DNA of 64,000 nt, taken from contig NZ_JBNAGF010000010.1 of assembly GCF_049801055.1 (NCBI RefSeq), positions 62,001 to 126,000 of the forward strand, read 5' to 3'. This DNA comes from JBNAGF01 sp049801055 (GTDB lineage Bacteria > Pseudomonadota > Alphaproteobacteria > Rhodobacterales > Rhodobacteraceae). Position 1 is the stretch's first letter. Each line of letters starts with the position of its first letter. The position numbers and the translations under genes were made by a program. The notes beneath the pieces are model-generated. The model made no database searches. It was not told where the DNA came from and saw nothing but the letters and a program-made list of their open reading frames with translations. Shown here in pieces: positions 50,333 through 59,432 of this stretch.

Positions 50333-51538
50333 ATGGACCAAGATCTGCCACAACTCGATTTTAGCGCACCCGATTTCTCGACCCGGGGCGGCGAAATTCA
50401 CCGCGTCCAGAAACTGAATTGGTGCGCCCGTACCAATTATGGACTGGCCGTTCTTCGCTATAAAGAGGCAGGTCAGTTGCTACGCGACCGGCGTTTGCGA
50501 CAAGGCAGCCACGCCTGGCCCGAAACAGTGGGTTTGGCAGGCGGTTTCGCCGAGTTTTGGCGACGCAGTATCATCTCGCAAGAAGGTGACCGACATCGAA
50601 AGCTCAAGCTCTTGGGGCGAGCCGCATTGTCCGATGACTTCGTCGCAGATCTGGCACCAGAATTCCAAAAGATAGCCAGATCCCTTTTGGACGGTCTTTC
50701 AGACACTTCCGAGTTTGAGTTCATGGCACGGTTCAGCGAACCATTTGCCGGGCTGGCCATCGCCCATTTGTTGGGAATGGATGCCGGACAGGCCGCCGCG
50801 ATGGCGCGGGATGCCAGCACTTTGGGGCTCGCGATGGGGATCGGTGCCAGCGCACATGAGGCCAAGATCAATCGGGCCTTTGATCGCTTGTACGCGCTTG
50901 CCGGTCATCTGGTTGATCAGGTGAGGGCGGGACAGGATCGCTCAAGCTATATCGCGCGGCTTGTTGCGGGTTTTGACAGGGACGGGGGCGAGGATCTTCG
51001 GACGCTGTTGGATTTGATCGTCATATCCATATTTGGCGGGGTCGATACCACAAGGGCGCAACTCGGTTTTGCGATCGCACTTTTTGTTGAGCATCCCGGT
51101 CAGTGGCAAAAGCTGCGAAATCATCCTGAGCTCGTGCATCAGGCCATAGAAGAAGTCATCCGCACGCGTCCCACGACCACCTGGAGCACCCGAGAAGCCA
51201 TACAGAATTTTTCCTTTGGTGGCGTTAACATTCGCAAGGGAGAAACCCTGCACATCCTTGTTCATGCCACGGCATTTGATCCCGAAGCGGGACAGGGTGA
51301 ACGGCAATTTGACATTGGCAGGCGGCGCAGGGTTCATTTCGGCTTTGGTGGTGGCGCACATCATTGCCTCGGCCAGTTTGTGGCGCGGACTGACATGGCG
51401 GCAGCCTTGACAGTCATGCTGAGGCGCTGGCAGCATTTCAGCTGGTCGGGAAGCCCGGAATTCCTGCCGGACAGCGGCAACACCAGCCCTGTCCGGCTAC
51501 CATTGAGTGTCGAATGGGATCAGCTGGCGCCTGAGTAG
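50333..51538 (+). CDS. cytochrome P450
   Basis: 401 aa; ATG with TGAGGAAAA upstream (two TTG codons precede in frame). Oxygen-binding helix FGGVDTTRAQL near residue 237, ExxR in EEVIRTRP near 272, and heme loop HFGFGGGAHHCLGQ with the ligand Cys345. Soluble bacterial class I type without an attached reductase; no ferredoxin gene is adjacent. Its last 19 nt overlap the end of tdm on the opposite strand. An oxidative N-demethylase of a methylated amine is one guess, unsupported by motifs. Confidence 0.92.
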   Translation: MDQDLPQLDFSAPDFSTRGGEIHRVQKLNWCARTNYGLAVLRYKEAGQLLRDRRLRQGSHAWPETVGLAGGFAEFWRRSIISQEGDRHRKLKLLGRAALSDDFVADLAPEFQKIARSLLDGLSDTSEFEFMARFSEPFAGLAIAHLLGMDAGQAAAMARDASTLGLAMGIGASAHEAKINRAFDRLYALAGHLVDQVRAGQDRSSYIARLVAGFDRDGGEDLRTLLDLIVISIFGGVDTTRAQLGFAIALFVEHPGQWQKLRNHPELVHQAIEEVIRTRPTTTWSTREAIQNFSFGGVNIRKGETLHILVHATAFDPEAGQGERQFDIGRRRRVHFGFGGGAHHCLGQFVARTDMAAALTVMLRRWQHFSWSGSPEFLPDSGNTSPVRLPLSVEWDQLAPE

Positions 51539-53901
51539 TCGCCCTTGACCCGTCCCTTGGTTGGATCGAAGTGCGGAAAGGTCGTCACTTGGGCACGTAG
51601 TCGTTTCTGCTGGCCGTCCAGCTGACCGATTTCGATCTCTGTGCCGGGGGCCGCATGGGTGACAGCGACCCGCCCGAGGGCAATAACCTTGCCGAGGTAG
51701 GGGGACTTCATCGCCGAAGTGATCTCGCCCACCTGTGCTTTGCCGATGCGAACGCAGTCTCCGGGGCTGGGAACCGTTCCGCCCTCGATCTCGAAGCCGA
51801 CCAGCCTGCGGTGGGGATGAGCCTTGCGTTCTTCCAGTGCCGCGCGGCCAATGAAGTCGTCGGTCTTGGATTTGAGAGGAACGGTAAAGCCGATCCCGGC
51901 CTCCCATGGGTCGGTGCTGTCGTCGAATTCGGACCCGGCAAAGATCAGACCGGCCTCGATCCGCATCAGGTCCAGCGCCGCCAGTCCCAATGGGGTTAAC
52001 CCATAATCCTGTCCGGCTTCCCAGACCGCATCGAACACTTCGGTTGCGTCCTTCGGGTGACAAAATATTTCGTATCCAAGCTCACCGGAATAGCCGGTCC
52101 GGGAGATCACCACGGATGTACCGGTCACGTCACCGATCCGTGCAATTGCCAGTCGGAACCACGGCAGCTCTTGGATCGCAGGCTGGGTCGGCGGCGTCCA
52201 GAACACCTTTGTCATGATGTTACGCGAATGCCGCCCCTGCACGGCGATGTTGTGCAACTGATCCGTTGAATTGCGCACCCATGCATTCAGCCCGCGTTTC
52301 TGGGCCTGTTCCTTGAGCCACAAACCGGAGGTGTCATTGCCGCCGATCCAGCGGAAATTGGTATCACCAAGGCGGTAGACGGTGCCATCGTCAATCATGC
52401 CGCCATGTTCGTAGCACATGGCGGTATAAACCACCTGGCCCACGCTCAGCTTTTTCATGTTGCGGGTCACGCAGAGCTGCATCAGTTCCTCTGCGTCGGG
52501 GCCGGTGACTTCGTATTTGCGCAGTGGGCTGAGATCCATGATCGCCGCTTTTTCACGAACGGCCCAATACTCCGCAATCGTGCCGATGTTGGGGAAGGTG
52601 TTTGGCAACCAGTAGCCGTTGTATTCGACGAAATCCTGTGTATGCCGGGCAAAACAGTCGTGAAACGCGGTTTTCTTGGTTTCTTCCACATCGGCCTCCG
52701 CTGATTTGCGATAGCCGACAGAGCGGCTGAATTCTTCGGTCGGTCTGTAGGTGCGGACCTGAATGTCCGTCGGGTTCCACCCATTGGCCGGGTCCACGTC
52801 ACAGGGGCAGGCGGTGCTAACGCAAACCAGATCGCTGAGCGCCCTGAGCAGGACGAAGTCGCCCGGGCGCGACCACGGGTCATCCATGCCGATCGCGTTG
52901 GTTTCGTCCAGCATGGTGTTAAAAAAGAAGTTGATGGCTGGCCAACCGCCTCGCGGCCGGATGCCGAACTTGGCCAGATCCGTGTTCATGTTGTCCGAGC
53001 AGTTTATGTGACCGGGATATCCAAGATCCTCGTAATAGCGCGCCGTGCAAGCCAGCCCGAACGTATCGTGGCGCCCGCAGGTGTCCTGAACAATTTCCAC
53101 CAGCGGTTCCTGATCGACAGACCAGTATTTCGAAAAGATGCCGGGGGAAGGGTATAGGCTGCCCATGAGGCTGCGCGTCGTGGTGGGATCAATCTCGCGT
53201 TCCAAGCCTCGGTCGAGCGCGCGCAGAGAAAAGGCCTGAAAGTCCGAACATTCCCGGCCCTTTACGTCGACGATCTGGATGAATTCACCCTTCTTTACCT
53301 CGTAGGACGTGGCATTGCCCGGCAGGATGTTAAAATCCTGCAGAGGATCGGCCAGCGGGTCCGGAGGGCCAATCTCCCCCTTTGCCGTGCCGGGGATATT
53401 TCGCCGAACATACAGGATCAGATCCGAAGGCGCATCATGCTTTGCGGGATCCATAGGCCCACCGGGTGCGGCGAGGATCAGCAGGCCATCGGAATGGGCG
53501 ACGTAGGTTTCCATGTCTCCCGGTCTGGCGGTCTCCGGGAACAACATGATTGCGTCTCCGTCGCCAATCCGGAACCCGGCAGCGCTGAGCGCCTTGAGCA
53601 CCTTCCGCCCGGATGGGGCGCCGAGGGCAAGCGTGTCGATCACACCCTCGGGGCGACCGTGGCCTTGCGCGCCCAACATGCCGGCGTCCGACTTTCCGTC
53701 CGGAGTAAAAAACACCATCTCGCCCCGTTGCAGGCCATCTGGGTTGAGCACGAGGATTTCATCCCCCTTGTCGATCCTGACAGAACGACTACCGCCACCG
53801 GGGACAGGGTGCCGTTCTGTGCCATGCGGCAGGATAGGCAGGCCGGGTGTTGTTATCCCGTGGCGTTCGAACGGCACCTCGAAAAGCGGCTGGACGTTCA
53901 T
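51520..53901 (-). CDS. tdm: trimethylamine N-oxide demethylase
   Basis: 793 aa, two parts. Residues ~190-400 are the DUF1989 (urea-carboxylase-associated) domain with metal-type cysteines (KGRECSDFQAFSL, STACPCDVDPANG) and NMNTDLAKFGIRPR. From ~425 a GcvT-like tetrahydrofolate domain (EYWAVREKAAIMDLSPLRK; ISRTGYSGELGYEIF; AALDLMRIEAGLIFAGSEFD region) ends the protein. Tdm splits TMAO into dimethylamine and formaldehyde, the latter handed to tetrahydrofolate. A ~190-residue N-terminal extension is also typical. Last gene of tmoXVW-tdm, 27 nt after tmoW. Confidence 0.93.
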   Translation of the reverse strand: MNVQPLFEVPFERHGITTPGLPILPHGTERHPVPGGGSRSVRIDKGDEILVLNPDGLQRGEMVFFTPDGKSDAGMLGAQGHGRPEGVIDTLALGAPSGRKVLKALSAAGFRIGDGDAIMLFPETARPGDMETYVAHSDGLLILAAPGGPMDPAKHDAPSDLILYVRRNIPGTAKGEIGPPDPLADPLQDFNILPGNATSYEVKKGEFIQIVDVKGRECSDFQAFSLRALDRGLEREIDPTTTRSLMGSLYPSPGIFSKYWSVDQEPLVEIVQDTCGRHDTFGLACTARYYEDLGYPGHINCSDNMNTDLAKFGIRPRGGWPAINFFFNTMLDETNAIGMDDPWSRPGDFVLLRALSDLVCVSTACPCDVDPANGWNPTDIQVRTYRPTEEFSRSVGYRKSAEADVEETKKTAFHDCFARHTQDFVEYNGYWLPNTFPNIGTIAEYWAVREKAAIMDLSPLRKYEVTGPDAEELMQLCVTRNMKKLSVGQVVYTAMCYEHGGMIDDGTVYRLGDTNFRWIGGNDTSGLWLKEQAQKRGLNAWVRNSTDQLHNIAVQGRHSRNIMTKVFWTPPTQPAIQELPWFRLAIARIGDVTGTSVVISRTGYSGELGYEIFCHPKDATEVFDAVWEAGQDYGLTPLGLAALDLMRIEAGLIFAGSEFDDSTDPWEAGIGFTVPLKSKTDDFIGRAALEERKAHPHRRLVGFEIEGGTVPSPGDCVRIGKAQVGEITSAMKSPYLGKVIALGRVAVTHAAPGTEIEIGQLDGQQKRLRAQVTTFPHFDPTKGRVKGDYSGAS

Positions 53902-53928
53902 GATGCTGTCTCCGGATACGAGGGCATG

Positions 53929-56220
53929 TCACTCAAGCCCCAGGGCGGATTTGCGATCGCGGGCCCATTTGTTGATCACCATGTCAAATGTCAGAGCCAT
54001 GAGCGAAACGCAGATCCCCAGTACGAAATTCTTGCCCAGATCCGTGCCGGCAAGTGTGCGTTGCAATTCCTGACCCAGATCCTGGGTTCCGATGAAGGCA
54101 GCAATGATGACCATGAAAAAGGCGAACATGATTGCCTGATTGAAACCGACCGCCATGGTCGGAAGTGCAAGCGGTAGCTGCACCGATTTCAGTTTCTGCA
54201 TCCGCGAGGCACCGGACATGTCCGCAGCTTCGGTCATCTCGGGGGGGACTTCGCGCAGCCCTTCGACGGTGTAGCGGGTCAGCGGTACCAATGTGAAAAT
54301 CAGGATCGAGAAGACAACGGCCACGTCGTTCACGCCAAACAGCATGATTGCAGGGATCAGATAGATGAATGACGGAAAGGTTTGCGCGGTGTCCACGATG
54401 GTAAGCATGACCTTGTCACGAGGCCAATCGCGGACTGCCAGCCAAAGCACGAAGAACGTGGCGGCAAAGATGTAGAGCGAGGGAGAGGCCGGCGAAAGAA
54501 ACGCGGCCGAAGTCTCGGTCGCGGAAAAGAAATGGTAGAAACCAGCGACCAGCATTGCACCCAGAATGATCGGAATTCGCTTGAAGATGAGCGCGACGAA
54601 CCCGATCAGGAAATCTTTTGGTCCGTTTCTCCATGTTAGTGGCTGCGCGGCACCGCGTGCTGTCCAGATTGCCAGAGGCAGTCCAATGAGCGTGGCCAGC
54701 ACAACTGCCGAGACCACCGTATAAAGCGTGATTACCGACCGGTCCCACCATCCCGTTGACGCAACGATGGAAAAGAACAGCCCGGCAATGATCGCTTCAC
54801 GCCGTCCTGCCATCCAATAGGCAAACCCAACAATAACAAGGATAAAGGCCGGTGTCGGGATCCACAGAAGCGCGTTGCGGAACGGGATCAGGACCTTGAC
54901 GTTGAGAAACCATCGCAACCATTCGGTGGTTGCCTGTACGCCGTCGATATCTAGGAAATGCTTGATCGCGGCATCGACCTGTTTGCCCTGCGACAGATCC
55001 TGTGTCCGGTGCACTTCTCCGATAACGCTAAACAGGTATTGCAGCAGGTTCCCCTGATTGGCGCCCTCGGTCAATGTGTAGTTCGGCACTCGGTTGGCAA
55101 AGTAGGACAGGCAGAGAAAGCCCACAAACAACGCGCAGCCGAGAACCAGGTAGAAGTTTCGCTTCCACCAGGGTGTTCCCTTTTCGAAATGTTCCGGCTG
55201 CTTGACCACCCAGGCCTTGGACAAACGGTCCAGCGTCACCGCCAACAGCACGATGGTTACACCGATTTCGAAGCTCCGCCCCAGCTTGAACGAATTCATC
55301 ATGGCCAGCAGTTTTGCGCCCAGGCCCGGCATCCCGATAAAGGCGGTAAGAACCACCATCGCAAGGCACAGCATGATGACCTGATTGACGCCAACAAGGA
55401 TTTCAGTGCGCGCAGCGGGCAGGTAAACATGCCGCAGCATCTGCCAGCGCGAACAGCCCGACATCTTGCCGGCTTCGACAACTTCGGGGCTGACCTTTTG
55501 CAATCCTAGCGTTGTCATCAGGATCATAGGCGGCATGGCGTAGACGATTGTTGCGACTGCGCCGGCTGTTGGCCCCACCTTGAAGAAAATCACGGCCGGC
55601 AAGAGATAGGTAAAGAACGGTAGTGTTTGCAGCACCGACAGCACGGGCCGCATGGCCTTGTCGAACCAATTGTATTTCCAAGCGATTATGCCGAGTGTCA
55701 GGCCAAAAATGAAGGCCAGGGGCGCTGCAACACTGATCACGGAAAGGGTTTGCATGGCCAGCTTCCACTGGCCGATGAGTGCGGTCCAGATGAACGTCCC
55801 ACCTGCGAGCGCAGCCAATCGCCAGCCGCCCAGATAGTATCCGATCACGGTTCCCACAGCTGCAATCGCGGACCAGGAAATCGGCCCCAGGTTAGGCCAT
55901 CTGCGTTTGCCTTCCAGCAGGTTGGCCGTGGAGTTCAACAGGAACTCCAGCGGGCCTTCGGCAAACCATCGGGTAACATAGATGATGCCGGGCCGGCCTG
56001 ACTCCATATCGCCCTTGATGAACTCGAAAAAGGCATCCATCCACTGCGCATATGGCGGGATCATCGCTTCCGGAACACGGTTCAACCACGCCGGAAGCAC
56101 CCCCAGGATCTTGAGCACAACTAGCAGCACTGCAGTTCCGAGGATCGCTCGCAATACTGTTACGTGTCCGCCTCCGCTGCGGGTTTCCCGGATGGCGCTA
56201 TCGTCCGTCACAGAGGCCAT
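53929..56220 (-). CDS. tmoW: TMAO ABC transporter permease, tandem permease domains
   Basis: 763 aa with two BPD-permease units in one chain. Each has the loop with Gly-Ala/EAA-like pattern: first VVEAGKMSGCSRWQMLRHVYLPAA near 265 (residues shown in part), second MTEAADMSGASRMQKLKSV near 660; about twelve spans in all. Fused permease of the betaine/proline/TMAO (OTCN) group. Its ATG overlaps the last base of tmoV (TAATG). Together with TmoV and TmoX it brings TMAO in. Confidence 0.92.
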   Translation of the reverse strand: MASVTDDSAIRETRSGGGHVTVLRAILGTAVLLVVLKILGVLPAWLNRVPEAMIPPYAQWMDAFFEFIKGDMESGRPGIIYVTRWFAEGPLEFLLNSTANLLEGKRRWPNLGPISWSAIAAVGTVIGYYLGGWRLAALAGGTFIWTALIGQWKLAMQTLSVISVAAPLAFIFGLTLGIIAWKYNWFDKAMRPVLSVLQTLPFFTYLLPAVIFFKVGPTAGAVATIVYAMPPMILMTTLGLQKVSPEVVEAGKMSGCSRWQMLRHVYLPAARTEILVGVNQVIMLCLAMVVLTAFIGMPGLGAKLLAMMNSFKLGRSFEIGVTIVLLAVTLDRLSKAWVVKQPEHFEKGTPWWKRNFYLVLGCALFVGFLCLSYFANRVPNYTLTEGANQGNLLQYLFSVIGEVHRTQDLSQGKQVDAAIKHFLDIDGVQATTEWLRWFLNVKVLIPFRNALLWIPTPAFILVIVGFAYWMAGRREAIIAGLFFSIVASTGWWDRSVITLYTVVSAVVLATLIGLPLAIWTARGAAQPLTWRNGPKDFLIGFVALIFKRIPIILGAMLVAGFYHFFSATETSAAFLSPASPSLYIFAATFFVLWLAVRDWPRDKVMLTIVDTAQTFPSFIYLIPAIMLFGVNDVAVVFSILIFTLVPLTRYTVEGLREVPPEMTEAADMSGASRMQKLKSVQLPLALPTMAVGFNQAIMFAFFMVIIAAFIGTQDLGQELQRTLAGTDLGKNFVLGICVSLMALTFDMVINKWARDRKSALGLE

Positions 56221-57248
56221 TACCTTTCGCCCATCAGCACATCGAGCGCGGCCTTTCGGTCCAGAATTCCGACAATCGCGCCAACTTCGTCAGCGACGGC
56301 AAGCTCATCGGAACTGTCAGATACCAGCCTTCGCGCAAGATCATGGATCGTTGCGCCGGCAGATACAGGATCACCCGCGGGTACATGGTCGTTGATGGGC
56401 CGAGCCAGAACGCCGGCATGCACGACGCGGGCCTTGTCGATCTCTTCGGTGAATTTGGCGACATACTCGGTCGCTGGATTCATTACGATTTTGTCGGGCG
56501 TGTCGCATTGTTCGACCGCTCCGTTCTTCATGATTGCGATGCGATCCGCCAGACGCAGCGCTTCGTCGAAGTCATGGGTGATGAACACAATCGTCTTGCC
56601 CAGCATCGCTTGAAGGCGCAAAAACTCGTCCTGCATCTCGCGACGGATGAGCGGATCGAGCGCAGAAAAGGGCTCGTCCAGAAACCAGATGTCTGGTTCG
56701 ATGGCCAGCGAACGTGCAATGCCCACGCGCTGCTGCTGGCCGCCGGACAATTCGCGCGGGAAATACTCCTCGCGCCCTTCCAAGCCCACAAGTTTGATAA
56801 CTTCCAGTGCGCGGTCGCGTCGTTCGTGCCGATCCTGCCCGCGCATTTCCAGCGGAAAGGCGATGTTTTCAAGTACGGTTCGATGCGGCAACAATCCAAA
56901 GGACTGAAAAACCATGCCCATCTTGTTTCGGCGAAGGTCGATCAATTCGCTTTCGGACAAGGCCATGATATCCTGGCCTTCGACTTCAATCGTGCCGCCG
57001 GTGATCTCATGAAGGCGGGAAAAGCAGCGTACCAGCGTGGATTTTCCTGACCCCGAGAGGCCCATTATCACCAGCATCTCGCCGCGGGCGACCTCGATCG
57101 AGACATTCTTGACCCCGGCGATGTAGCCGTCAGCCCGTATCTCGTCATAGCTTTTTTCGCCGTCCATCGACGCCAGATAGCGTTCGGGATTGGCACCGAA
57201 GAGCTTCCAGACATTGCGGCAGGAAATGACGGGTGGCTGACTATTCAA
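56220..57248 (-). CDS. tmoV: TMAO ABC transporter ATP-binding protein
   Basis: 342 aa from a TTG with GGGGAG seven bases upstream; a GTG further back is the alternative. Walker A IMGLSGSGKSTLVRC near residue 72, Q-loop VFQSFGLLPH, signature LSGGQQQRVGIAR, Walker B IWFLDEPFSALDP, switch FITHDFDEAL. The start VISCRNVWKLFG is typical of ProV-like proteins, and a CBS-like pair ends the chain (residues ~255-342). It energises TMAO import. Confidence 0.91.
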   Translation of the reverse strand: MNSQPPVISCRNVWKLFGANPERYLASMDGEKSYDEIRADGYIAGVKNVSIEVARGEMLVIMGLSGSGKSTLVRCFSRLHEITGGTIEVEGQDIMALSESELIDLRRNKMGMVFQSFGLLPHRTVLENIAFPLEMRGQDRHERRDRALEVIKLVGLEGREEYFPRELSGGQQQRVGIARSLAIEPDIWFLDEPFSALDPLIRREMQDEFLRLQAMLGKTIVFITHDFDEALRLADRIAIMKNGAVEQCDTPDKIVMNPATEYVAKFTEEIDKARVVHAGVLARPINDHVPAGDPVSAGATIHDLARRLVSDSSDELAVADEVGAIVGILDRKAALDVLMGER

Positions 57249-57270
57249 AACGGTACTCCCCTTGATGGAT

Positions 57271-57304
57271 GATGCCACCCAACCGGAGAGGTGGGGGTGG
57301 CATC
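57271..57304 (-). promoter_or_regulatory. intercistronic hairpin between tmoX and tmoV
   Basis: GATGCCACCC and GGGTGGCATC form a perfect 10-bp stem around 14 nt. It starts 29 nt past the tmoX stop, without a U-tract. Same arrangement as in the liv-type operon; it may protect the binding-protein message. Confidence 0.65.
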
Positions 57305-57333
57305 GGCGTCGTTGCAGTCTGTGGAAACAGAGA

Positions 57334-58284
57334 TCAGGTGCCGCCGTCGACCCAGACTTTCCAGACGCTTTCATTTTCCTCCAGCCAGCGCTCTGCGGCT
57401 TCTTCCGGCTCCATCTCGTCAGTGTCGACGAACTTGGCCATTTCCGCGATTTGCGGGTTGGTGAAGGAAATCTTCTTCAGAACGTCATAAGCACCCGGCC
57501 ATTTGTCGGGCATGCCGTCCCAAGCGGCTTTCTTCAGGTAACCCTGGGCCGGGTTGCCGCAGTCATACAGCGCGTTCGGGTTTGGCCCGACTGCCGGATC
57601 CTTGTCGCAGCCATCGACCCATTCGGGAAACTCGACGAATTCACCTGGCCACACGGCCTCGGCAAAGTTCGGTGTCCAGTTGAAGACAACAACCGGGCGC
57701 TTGTCCTTCTCGGCAGAGCCAATCTCGGCCCAGAGGGCTGCGGCCGATCCGGCGTTGATAACGGTAAAGTTCATGTCGAGCGCTTCGACCCGTTCCTTGC
57801 CGTGCTTGAGCCAGTCCACCGGACCGTCAAGGTAACGACCCTTGTCTCCGGTTTCAGCCGTCGCGAAGAGATGTGCGCATTCGTTAAGTGCTTTCCAGTC
57901 CGGAAGTCCGGGGCAGGCATCCTTTGTCCACATCGGATACCACCAGTCTTCACGGGTGACCGCGTCGTGGTCGCCTGCATCATGCAGTCCGCCCTTTTCC
58001 AAGGCGGCGCGGAAGGATGCGCCGAATGCACCTTCCCAGACTTCAAGTTCCAGGGTCACATCGCCAAGACGAACCGATTCATAGACGGCTTGGCTGTCGG
58101 TGGTCACGAACTCGACGCTATTTCCCATAGATTCAAAGATTTGGCCGACGACGTGACTCATTACGATCTGGCTGGACCAGTTGTGAATCGGGATGACAAT
58201 CGGATCGCTGCTGTCAGCGGCCAGCGACGCCGTTCCTGATGCCAAGGTGATGGCACCTGCAAGTAGAGTGGTTTTCAGTTTCAT
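57334..58284 (-). CDS. tmoX: TMAO ABC transporter substrate-binding protein
   Basis: 316 aa. Signal peptide MKLKTTLLAGAITLASGTAS, cleavage near ALAA. Start of the mature protein (IVIPIHNWSSQIVMSHVVGQ) and the aromatic-rich stretches (LELEVWEGAF, REDWWYPMWTKD, FNWTPNFAEAVWPGEF) fit an OpuAC-type receptor for quaternary amines, in which Trp residues form the cage; the genomic setting beside tdm and tmm makes TMAO the ligand. GGGAGCC precedes the ATG. First gene of tmoXVW-tdm. Confidence 0.92.
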   Translation of the reverse strand: MKLKTTLLAGAITLASGTASLAADSSDPIVIPIHNWSSQIVMSHVVGQIFESMGNSVEFVTTDSQAVYESVRLGDVTLELEVWEGAFGASFRAALEKGGLHDAGDHDAVTREDWWYPMWTKDACPGLPDWKALNECAHLFATAETGDKGRYLDGPVDWLKHGKERVEALDMNFTVINAGSAAALWAEIGSAEKDKRPVVVFNWTPNFAEAVWPGEFVEFPEWVDGCDKDPAVGPNPNALYDCGNPAQGYLKKAAWDGMPDKWPGAYDVLKKISFTNPQIAEMAKFVDTDEMEPEEAAERWLEENESVWKVWVDGGT

Positions 58285-58320
58285 GGTGGCTCCCTGTCTG
58301 TTTGGCGGCTTGCGCCAAAA

Positions 58321-58339
58321 CGGGATTCTGGTGATCCCG
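58321..58339. promoter_or_regulatory. inverted repeat upstream of tmoX
   Basis: CGGGAT-TCTGGTG-ATCCCG, arms exact, 37 nt before the tmoX start and 152 nt from the divergent LysR gene. Candidate operator; a mere hairpin in the leader is the alternative. Confidence 0.4.
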
Positions 58340-58490
58340 CCCGCAATTAGTTTGCCAAATTCCGCGGTGCGCTCAGAACAGAAATTTGATGGCCTCAGGC
58401 TGCATCTTTTAGAGCCAAATGCCGAAATTCATGGTTAAATCAGAATGTTGCCGAATCAAGTTTAAGGCAGCGCGGAGAGGAAGCGCACCA

Positions 58491-59429
58491 ATGTTGAAGA
58501 AGCGGAAGCTCTTGCCACCGCTTGACTACCTGCTCGCATTCGAGGCAGCGGCCCAATTGGGCAGTTTTGCGCGTGCTTCCGAGCAGCTGAATATTTCTGA
58601 AACTGCGATCAGCCGAAAAGTTCGGTTGCTTGAACAGCACTATGATCTGCCGTTGTTCGTACGCGGGCATCGGTCGATAACGCTCACATCGCATGGCGTT
58701 GCTCTGCTGAATTCGGTGAACCAATCTCTTGATATTCTGCGAAATGCATCAGAGGGGATATTTGCCCGGCACAAGAACAACGCTGTAACTCTTGCCGCCA
58801 CGAATTCGGTGGCCGCGCTCTGGCTGATGCCACGATTGCGAACCTTCCAGCGGAGCAACACGCGGGTCAAGATTATGCTGATGGCCAGCGATAGTGATGA
58901 AGAATGCCTGAGCGACGAGATGGATCTATCAATCCTGCGCGGCGATGGGGACTGGCCTGGATTTGATGCTCAGCTCTTGTTCGGTGAAACGGTCTTTCCG
59001 GTCTGTTCGCCGGGCTATCTGAAGCGAAATCCGGGATGTTCAAAACTTCGGAATCTTCCGGAAATGGACCTGATCGAGGTATCGAGCAGCCACACTGAAT
59101 GGATGGACTGGCGGACATGGCTGGGACATCAGGGAATAGAGGATGTGACGCCCGAGCGATCGGCGTTTTTCAACACCTATCCGTTGTTGATACAGGCAGC
59201 GGTGGACGGGTTGGGTGTTGCTTTGGGGTGGGGGCATCTTGTCGATCATCTGCTCGAAAGCGGAGAGCTGGTGCGCCCGGTCCAGGAGAGTTATGCGCGT
59301 ACCGAAAGCGGGTATTTCCTGCTTAGGAACCGCCATAAGAAGACATTTGCCGAGCAGGAAATTGTCGAGGATTGGCTGATCCGGACCAGCGAGGCGCGCA
59401 GGCGGTTCACACCCCCACGCGCCGAATGA
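58491..59429 (+). CDS. LysR-family transcriptional regulator (GcvA-like)
   Basis: 312 aa with GGAGAGGAA upstream of the ATG; an in-frame start 72 nt earlier is less likely. Helix-turn-helix at ~15-60 (LLAFEAAAQLGSFARASEQL, ISETAISRKVRLLEQHYDLPLF), then a co-inducer domain with ALWLMPRLRTFQ, CSPGYLKRN and ALGWGHLVDHLLESGELVRP, which follows the GcvA/AmpR pattern. It is divergent from tmoX and ends 3 nt from the end of tmm, so it is the likely local regulator of TMAO/TMA genes. The effector is not known. Confidence 0.92.
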   Translation: MLKKRKLLPPLDYLLAFEAAAQLGSFARASEQLNISETAISRKVRLLEQHYDLPLFVRGHRSITLTSHGVALLNSVNQSLDILRNASEGIFARHKNNAVTLAATNSVAALWLMPRLRTFQRSNTRVKIMLMASDSDEECLSDEMDLSILRGDGDWPGFDAQLLFGETVFPVCSPGYLKRNPGCSKLRNLPEMDLIEVSSSHTEWMDWRTWLGHQGIEDVTPERSAFFNTYPLLIQAAVDGLGVALGWGHLVDHLLESGELVRPVQESYARTESGYFLLRNRHKKTFAEQEIVEDWLIRTSEARRRFTPPRAE

Positions 59430-59432
59430 GGG

